Source: SIG653 sp045577455 | Lineage (GTDB): Bacteria > Bacillota > Clostridia > Oscillospirales > CAG-382 | Reading direction: 5' to 3' | Assembly (NCBI GenBank): GCA_045577455.1 | Contig: JAZNIJ010000081.1 | Coordinates: forward strand, 1 to 19,886 | DNA length: 19,886 nt | Shown: positions 14,928 to 19,886 of the stretch, one piece after another | Layout: the number at the start of each line of letters is the position of its first letter | Position numbering within the stretch: the stretch's first letter is position 1 | Notes under the pieces: generated by a model | Told to the model about the DNA's origin: nothing | The model's input: the letters and a program-made list of their open reading frames with translations, nothing else | Database searches by the model: none | Made by a program: the position numbers and the translations under genes

Positions 14928-15902
14928 TCAGTAACTATTTCCATGATACCTTGGTTCGCTGATATCAAGAAATTTATTATTTACCTGTCTTGCATAACAA
15001 TAATTATAATAGGGGCACTTGTCAAAACATTTTTTCAACCAACTCGATTCACTTTTTTCTAGATAGCAATCTGGAACACCATTAATGCAGGTAGTTCGGC
15101 CTATCCACCACTCTATTCTATTCACGGTTCTTACGTCTAAAGAAGTTATCCAACATAGAGTTTCAAGCGACTCAGAACAGACCTGTCTTAATGATGCTAC
15201 TGTACTTTCTCTTCTAATAGACTCCTGGTTGAAAACATATTCCATCGCAGCTTGCGTTATTGGCTTAACAATACCTCTACGCAAAAACAAACGTATTAGA
15301 TGATAATCAATTGTAGGTTTATAATAATGAGAAAGGATTGAAAATTGTGGGTAATCGGATAATGACTGCAAAAGAAGCTGTAATTTCTTTTGTTGAGGGT
15401 CAGACGAAAAAACATTAACACTGTTGAAAAAATCAACAATATCTTCATATGTGTTAATAGCGGTTTCATCTTTAAAAAATATATTTTTAAAGGTTTTGGG
15501 GCCTTTTTTCAAGCAGCGTCCAATTTCTACTAGCATTTCACAACGCTCTTTTGGCATAATACGTTCTTTTTTTTCGTATTCAGATAACATAACATAAATG
15601 TCATGTGGTTTTAACGAAACCAAATTATCAGGAATTAACCATGAGGGATTTTCCAAAGTCCTACTAAATACAACTTTTCTCAAAAAATCCCAGTTAATTT
15701 TATTACATATAGCAGCGCAGATTACTTCGCACCCAATTAACTCTTCTATATTAAAATTAGAAAAAGAAATACTCTCTTTTGGTAAAACTTCATATATCTT
15801 TCTGTATATAGCAGCATATTCTAATTCGTTAATTGAATATGTAAGCGATTTAAAGCTCTGAAAAATATTTTCAGACATACCATCATAAATCATATTATCC
15901 AT
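14928..15902 (-). CDS. HhH-GPD (EndoIII/MutY)-like Fe-S protein, putative base glycosylase
   Basis: 324 aa, starting 6 bases after the stop of the upstream gene, with GGGTGAT overlapping that stop. The C-terminal half aligns by eye with endonuclease III-type glycosylases. PTIDYHLIRLFLRRGIV (196-212) corresponds to the catalytic VDTH-xxRV segment, giving Asp199 as candidate catalytic Asp. WWIGRTTCINGVPDC (265-279) corresponds to the GRYTC-x6-C start of the Fe-S loop. The further cysteines Cys292, Cys296 and Cys302 give C-X6-C-X12-C-X3-C-X5-C, a variant of C-X6-C-X2-C-X5-C. RCEMLVEIGRCLKK (120-133) could match the helix before the hairpin. The hairpin G-[VI]-G-x-K motif with the lyase Lys is not recognisable, so it may be monofunctional or a non-catalytic base reader. 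Fold call moderately supported, function inferred. Confidence 0.55.
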   Translation of the reverse strand: MDNMIYDGMSENIFQSFKSLTYSINELEYAAIYRKIYEVLPKESISFSNFNIEELIGCEVICAAICNKINWDFLRKVVFSRTLENPSWLIPDNLVSLKPHDIYVMLSEYEKKERIMPKERCEMLVEIGRCLKKGPKTFKNIFFKDETAINTYEDIVDFFNSVNVFSSDPQQKKLQLLLQSLSDYPQFSILSHYYKPTIDYHLIRLFLRRGIVKPITQAAMEYVFNQESIRRESTVASLRQVCSESLETLCWITSLDVRTVNRIEWWIGRTTCINGVPDCYLEKSESSWLKKCFDKCPYYNYCYARQVNNKFLDISEPRYHGNSY

Positions 15903-15908
15903 AAATTA

Positions 15909-17924
15909 TCACCCATTATATTTTTCTTTTGCAGAATTTAGAAGCTTTATGGCCCTCTCGTAATGCTTAATAGTAGTTCCTCCTGGAGATAAAACACCGA
16001 CCGTAGACGAATTTAACATTCCAAGTGCAGCACACTCACCCTTGCCAAAACACGAGAACAATTTAGCCTCAAATCCTGCTTCTTTTACAATATTCAACAA
16101 ATTTTGAGCATATTCGTTGCTTACGTCATTCAGTTGCAGAATGGAATTCGAGTTAAAGTCTCTTAAATCAATTTTAAAAATATCTGGATTCAATTCAGAA
16201 AGGATGTTTTTAAGGTTTTCCTTAGTTAAAGAAAATTCGTCTTGATTTGTTAAGCCATTAATTTTCAGCTTGTTAAAAATCATAATGCTTACAGCAATTT
16301 TTTCTTTTGTTGAATTATAAAGAGCTGTACATTCCTGAATAAAATTTTTGTAATCATATTGTCGATTTATTGGCATCAGTATATTCCTATATTCATCAAT
16401 TGCATTCAAAGAAAAGTGCAAAGTAACTTTGTTGTTGAATACACCAGACTCTATATCATTAATTAGCATGGGAATAAACCCAGTTATGCCGCAGGTAGAA
16501 ATAATGTACCGTGAGACTTTTTGATTGATCTCTTTCATTGCATAATCTGTTAGAATAATGGACTCTCTAACCAAGGGATAAGCAAAACCAGGTTCTCCTT
16601 GTCCCATGTATGCAAATTCGCGTTCGTGATTTCTAATACTAGGATAGCTCTTGCAGTCAGAATCATATTCGGACATAAAAATGTTCTGCAATGCTATATC
16701 TTCCGCGGTCAGAAATCCTTTAAACTCTTTTCCGCTTTCACACAAAATGCACTGTGAAGCAGATGAATTAAGTATACACCCGTGACTGATAGAACAAGTG
16801 TAGGCAGAAATGTTTTTATCTTTTTCTGAAAGTTCGCTACAGTTGAGCCTGCTGTTAAATGCTACACTTTCGACAATCATACGATTTTTTTTCCATATGT
16901 ATTTTATTCCATTATTACCTCTCGGTCCAATCAAAACGTATCCCAATAAGTTTAGTATGGAATCAGTATTATTGGATATCCTCGAAATGCTATTAACTGT
17001 TTTTGCTTTGCCTCGTTTACAGTTGTGTTGTAAATTAAATACATATGTTCCTTCATCTGTATTAAAATTATTTGACAATAAGAATGTTTTTTTATCACTG
17101 CTCCACTCAAATAGCTCAACAGTAACAACATTATTGTCATCAGTATTGTAAACTATGAAGTTATTATCAGAGTAATTGTCTTCACTATTTATTGACGATT
17201 TTCCGCAAACAATACACGGTATAGATGCATTTGAACAACTAAAATTTTCAATGAGTTTAGTTGAGTTTTTATGTGCATCTCCACACAAATAAGCAGAAAC
17301 ATTAAGATTTGTGAAAATACGCTTCATTTGATTTTGCTGTTCTGTTGACAAGGAAAAAATGCTATGATGACCTATCACAATTATTGGCAAATCATTGTCG
17401 ATTTCTAACTTGCTTAACTCTAAACAGTCTACCATTTCAACGTGATCACGTTCGCCATTTGATATAATTGCAGTATTAAGCTTTACAATATTTATTTTAT
17501 CCTTAAATGTGCTAAGTTCAACATTTTTTACAGCATAGTCTTTAATACCAAAGTATTCGGAATAAAAGTTGTTATAATTAACAAAAGATTTACTCAGTGA
17601 GCCCATATATTCTGTGAGTACATCACAATTTGTTTCGCTATGTTTAATTACATATTCAATAATTGGATTTTTAGTGTCAAAGTCACACACATCGTGATTT
17701 CCAGGAACAATATACAGCTCGTCTTTAGTTAAATTGGTGGCTAGAAGTATTTGATCCAAAAACTCTTTTGTTTCGTCATAGTTTTTAGAGTAATCATGCA
17801 AATCACCAGTTATTATGATAAAATCAATATCTTTATTAATCAAATTATTTATGTATGATTGTTTCATTAGTTCCCAATCAGTTCCTTCACTTATATGTAA
17901 ATCTGAAATCTGTAGCCATTTCAC
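15909..17924 (-). CDS. Calcineurin-like metallophosphoesterase fused to RlmN/Cfr-like radical SAM domain
   Basis: 671 aa from GTG 17924, chosen because AGGAGGG lies 8 bases upstream; an ATG at 17945 would place that site inside the gene. Residues 1-290 form a metallophosphoesterase: QISDLHIS (Asp8, His10), TGDLHD (Asp41), PGNHD (Asn77, His78), IGHHS (His186) and LCGDAHK, a GDxH variant of the usual GHxH. Residues about 325-671 are a radical SAM domain paralogous to the stand-alone protein: NNGIKYIW, GCILNSSASQCILC (Cys383, Cys392, Cys395; CX8CX2C), YMGQGEPGFAY, TLHFSLNAIDEYRNILMPIN, and FGKGECAALGML near the end. There Leu634 occupies the methyl-carrying Cys position and Cys631 lies three residues before it. 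First gene of the operon. A phosphodiesterase coupled to base chemistry is inferred. Confidence 0.75.
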   Translation of the reverse strand: MKWLQISDLHISEGTDWELMKQSYINNLINKDIDFIIITGDLHDYSKNYDETKEFLDQILLATNLTKDELYIVPGNHDVCDFDTKNPIIEYVIKHSETNCDVLTEYMGSLSKSFVNYNNFYSEYFGIKDYAVKNVELSTFKDKINIVKLNTAIISNGERDHVEMVDCLELSKLEIDNDLPIIVIGHHSIFSLSTEQQNQMKRIFTNLNVSAYLCGDAHKNSTKLIENFSCSNASIPCIVCGKSSINSEDNYSDNNFIVYNTDDNNVVTVELFEWSSDKKTFLLSNNFNTDEGTYVFNLQHNCKRGKAKTVNSISRISNNTDSILNLLGYVLIGPRGNNGIKYIWKKNRMIVESVAFNSRLNCSELSEKDKNISAYTCSISHGCILNSSASQCILCESGKEFKGFLTAEDIALQNIFMSEYDSDCKSYPSIRNHEREFAYMGQGEPGFAYPLVRESIILTDYAMKEINQKVSRYIISTCGITGFIPMLINDIESGVFNNKVTLHFSLNAIDEYRNILMPINRQYDYKNFIQECTALYNSTKEKIAVSIMIFNKLKINGLTNQDEFSLTKENLKNILSELNPDIFKIDLRDFNSNSILQLNDVSNEYAQNLLNIVKEAGFEAKLFSCFGKGECAALGMLNSSTVGVLSPGGTTIKHYERAIKLLNSAKEKYNG

Positions 17925-17932
17925 AAGCAATT

Positions 17933-17939
17933 CCCTCCT
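17933..17939 (-). promoter_or_regulatory. Ribosome binding site of the phosphoesterase-radical SAM gene
   Basis: AGGAGGG on the minus strand, 8 bases before GTG 17924. It fixes the GTG as start in preference to ATG 17945. Confidence 0.8.
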
Positions 17940-17962
17940 AAACATAAAAACTAACTATTTTT

Positions 17963-17991
17963 ATAATACCATAAATTTACAAATAAATCAA
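17963..17991 (-). promoter_or_regulatory. Sigma-A-like promoter of the three-gene radical SAM operon
   Basis: On the minus strand: -35 TTGATT (17991-17986), a 17-base spacer, and -10 TATTAT (17968-17963) with a TG one base before it (extended -10, TGGTATTAT). Transcription would begin near 17956, giving an untranslated leader of about 30 bases before GTG 17924. Confidence 0.6.
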
Positions 17992-18034
17992 TTAACAAAT
18001 TTAGAACAATTTTCCTTATGAAGACCATTTTTAT

Positions 18035-18055
18035 AACTTAAATATGACTTGAGTT
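18035..18055. repeat. Imperfect inverted repeat upstream of the radical SAM operon
   Basis: AACTTAA and TTGAGTT pair at six of seven positions across a 7-base spacer, about 45 bases upstream of the -35 box. It could be an operator or chance in AT-rich DNA. The rest of 17992-18215 shows no gene and no clear terminator for the upstream abiH-like gene. Confidence 0.2.
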
Positions 18056-18215
18056 TAACAATCAGTAGGGTTTGTTATTTTATGTAATTTTGCTTTCATC
18101 CTGTAAAGATATTTGATTTTTATCACTTAGTGCAGAAAAAATCGTTGTATTCGTATTTTCATATTTAAATGTATCCCAACACAATATATATATAAGTCAA
18201 TGCCATAAAAGAAAT

Positions 18216-19148
18216 TTATGTTCTAAAATCGCTTATACACTCATCAATTGTTTTAAATATTCTATAATTACTAAACTTTAATTCTTTCATGATACTTTTT
18301 ACACGTTCTTCATCCTCTGTATTATAACATGAAATATTCCATTTGGCAGTTTCCCTTGTGGAATCTATTAAAAAACGAAAATACTCAAAATCAACCTCAC
18401 CAAATGAATGCCCAAGAACGTAAACATTTTTGATATCTTTGGGATTAATCACAGATCCTGCTAAATAGTATATATAGTCATGTATATTTTCACTAATATG
18501 TTTATCTGTTAAATAAAGCATATTGCTTATATAATATAACCCCTCAAACCTTCCGCCAAATCGTTTCATCAACAAAAGAGGTGGTTCCGGCATAGAACTA
18601 TGACCAAAAATTATAGATTTTTTCTTTCTGGCATTACCATGAATAAAATATATGTCTTCCTCTTTAACATTAAATCTCTTTTGTAATGTATCAGTATAAT
18701 TGAAGTTTAGAAATGTACATGTATTATTAAATCGATATTGCTGTTCTACTTCCGGAATATCGATTGTTCTAATCCAATCTACAAAGGCTTTAGTCAAAAT
18801 TTTTCTGGCATTCTTTACACTTTTAGATAATTCTTTTAAATCGGATTTTTCTTTTCCAAAAAAATAATTTATATTCTCATCTTCGACATTCCCTAAGGAA
18901 GTTTCAAATGTATTCCAAAATTCACAACTTAATTCATCAGGGTCAAACGGATGCCCGTAAATGAGTTCCACATCGCTCAGTTGCTGATTGTGTCCATCAG
19001 ACCATTTTATCTCGTGCATACGAATAAACATTCTTTTCATGATTGATTTTCTATGCTCATAATAATAGTCTTTAAATTTAGAATAAGAGGTTTCTAATCC
19101 TTGCCAAACATCAAACCCATTGCCTATGATAATCAAGTTGCTCTTCAT
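18216..19148 (-). CDS. AbiH-family abortive infection protein
   Basis: 310 aa; ATG 19148 with a weak GGGATGTGA upstream. AbiH-family motifs are present in order: NLIIIGNGFDVWQGLETSYS (4-23), FLNFNYTDTLQKRF (146-159), the FIHG pair (His170-Gly171), IIFGHSSMPEP, and VLGHSFGEVDFEYFRFLI (244-261). Lactococcal AbiH confers abortive phage infection; the biochemical activity of the family is not firmly established. The layout of an N-terminal glycine loop, an N-Y-T element, HG and a late GHS-x4-D resembles SIR2-like NAD-hydrolysing effectors, so NAD or nucleotide hydrolysis is a reasonable guess only. It lies in the same orientation as the radical SAM operon, but that operon has its own promoter, so AbiH is probably independent of it. 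Confidence 0.8.
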   Translation of the reverse strand: MKSNLIIIGNGFDVWQGLETSYSKFKDYYYEHRKSIMKRMFIRMHEIKWSDGHNQQLSDVELIYGHPFDPDELSCEFWNTFETSLGNVEDENINYFFGKEKSDLKELSKSVKNARKILTKAFVDWIRTIDIPEVEQQYRFNNTCTFLNFNYTDTLQKRFNVKEEDIYFIHGNARKKKSIIFGHSSMPEPPLLLMKRFGGRFEGLYYISNMLYLTDKHISENIHDYIYYLAGSVINPKDIKNVYVLGHSFGEVDFEYFRFLIDSTRETAKWNISCYNTEDEERVKSIMKELKFSNYRIFKTIDECISDFRT

Positions 19149-19231
19149 AAAAATTCACATCCCGTTTTTCTTCTAAAAATGGTTCCTTAAATTGTCCATA
19201 GTTTTAATTGATTATTTCTCAAAAATATTGT

Positions 19232-19886
19232 TTATTTCTCCTTCTTTACCCATCCGTGTCCTTCAACAAATTCAATAAAAGGTTTTTCTTTAACCTCTCC
19301 GTTTTTATATTTCACGCGCCAGTTTTTTAAATCTTGTAATCGCTTATTTAATGCATCAATTTCCTCTTGTTTCTCTGCTTTTCGCAAACGATAGTAAGTT
19401 GCTTGATATACTTTTTCATATCTTAAAAGTGCCTCGTCTTTTTTTAGTTTATCAACAAAAGATTTCTTTCCGCCGAACTGTTTGCAGGTCTTATCTTCTG
19501 TATAAAGCCTGTCACAAAAGAGAGCTGCGGCATTGCCGGCAACAAAATATTTATTACAATTCTTGCATTTGTTAATCGGCATATCATTGATAACTGCATA
19601 CATCATTTCTAGATTAATTAAATCAATTAGTGAATCAATTAAATAAACATCTGAAACAACTAAATCTGCTTTTCCCTGAAGCATCCTTCCGCTTACTTTT
19701 TTATTTGAAATATAGTTTTTATTGCTTAAATTCAGTTCACTATCGCAGAGCATATATCCATTTATTTTTGATATTTTTTCTCTGCTATAAAAACACTTAT
19801 TTAAAAAATCTGTAGCATATTTTTCTAACTTTTTATAATCTTTTTGCGCATCTAAAAACTGTAAAAGCTCATCCCATTCACCTGCA
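19232..19886 (-). CDS. DUF6076-like zinc-motif protein, C-terminal part
   Basis: The frame stays open to the window edge, so the N-terminus is missing; 217 residues are visible. An internal ATG at 19753 has no reason to be the start, because coding-like sequence (EWDELLQFLDAQKDYKKLEK and so on) continues upstream of it. The core holds MPINKCKNCNKYFVAGN and ALFCDR followed by a further Cys in KTCKQFGGKK. This is a CX2C...C...C zinc-binding arrangement typical of DUF6076-type proteins of Firmicutes. The C-terminal part is rich in Lys/Glu and probably helical. Function is unknown; members tend to occur in accessory regions. Its stop is 83 bases from the abiH-like gene, in the same orientation, so co-transcription is possible. 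Confidence 0.6.
   Translation of the reverse strand, partial: AGEWDELLQFLDAQKDYKKLEKYATDFLNKCFYSREKISKINGYMLCDSELNLSNKNYISNKKVSGRMLQGKADLVVSDVYLIDSLIDLINLEMMYAVINDMPINKCKNCNKYFVAGNAAALFCDRLYTEDKTCKQFGGKKSFVDKLKKDEALLRYEKVYQATYYRLRKAEKQEEIDALNKRLQDLKNWRVKYKNGEVKEKPFIEFVEGHGWVKKEK

Noticed and set aside
16810..17151. 113-codon plus-strand frame inside the phosphoesterase fusion
   Set aside because: Leucine/serine-rich mirror of the linker region; no start signal and overlaps strong coding sequence on the other strand.
13836..17924. Cfr-type antibiotic resistance methyltransferase or ordinary RlmN
   Set aside because: The cluster spacing is CX8CX2C, the paired catalytic cysteines are incomplete and the N-terminal domain is missing, so neither protein is a normal RlmN or Cfr.
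17925..17945. ATG 17945 as start of the phosphoesterase fusion
   Set aside because: The first codons would consist of the AGGAGGG ribosome binding site of the GTG at 17924.
1..19886. CRISPR arrays, tRNA or rRNA genes, insertion sequences
   Set aside because: No regularly spaced repeats, no cloverleaf-like sequence and no transposase reading frame were found on reading the window.

Overview
The window looks like a chromosomal segment of a low-G+C Gram-positive bacterium, most likely a gut-type Clostridia member. The basis is strong AGGAGG-type ribosome binding sites, ATG/GTG/TTG starts, AT-rich DNA and the gene families present. No rRNA, tRNA or CRISPR array was found.

Region 1 (2-11846, + strand) is the distal part of a surface polysaccharide (EPS/CPS) operon. 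In order it holds: the tail of a priming sugar-phosphate transferase, a B12-domain radical SAM enzyme, a membrane-anchored GT2, two GT4 glycosyltransferases, a Wzy-like polymerase/ligase, a TupA-like ATP-grasp enzyme, a polysaccharide pyruvyl transferase, a Wzx-type flippase, a nitroreductase-family enzyme and an uncharacterised nucleotidyltransferase (NTP_transf_5 type). Genes are tightly packed and often overlap. A clean hairpin terminator closes the operon at 11854-11880. The logic is a Wzx/Wzy pathway: lipid-linked repeat assembly by the GTs, decoration by the ATP-grasp, pyruvyl and radical SAM enzymes, then flipping and polymerisation.

Region 2 (11953-13453, + strand) is an isolated phage tail-tip pair: a BppU-like baseplate/receptor-binding protein with a short Gly-X-Y stretch and an XkdX-like small protein, closed by its own terminator. 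No other phage genes are visible, so this is a prophage remnant or a domesticated tail module. It is followed by a short orphan reading frame and a long, probably bidirectional, terminator.

Region 3 (13836-17991, - strand) is the most interesting part. It is a three-gene, translationally coupled operon with its own sigma-A-like promoter. It encodes (i) a calcineurin-like phosphoesterase fused to a divergent RlmN/Cfr-like radical SAM domain, (ii) a protein whose C-terminal half resembles the HhH-GPD (endonuclease III/MutY) base-excision glycosylases, including a DxHxxR motif and a cysteine-rich Fe-S-like tail, and (iii) a second stand-alone RlmN/Cfr-like radical SAM protein. Both radical SAM proteins share an unusual CX8CX2C cluster motif, and they differ at the position of the RlmN/Cfr methyl-carrying cysteine. 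I know of no described system with this composition. The predicted activities (radical base chemistry, base excision, phosphodiester hydrolysis) suggest a nucleic-acid modification or restriction pathway, possibly antiphage.

Region 4 (18216-19886, - strand) holds an AbiH-family abortive-infection protein and the C-terminal part of a DUF6076-like zinc-motif protein running off the window. Together with region 3 this looks like a defence/accessory island next to the polysaccharide locus.
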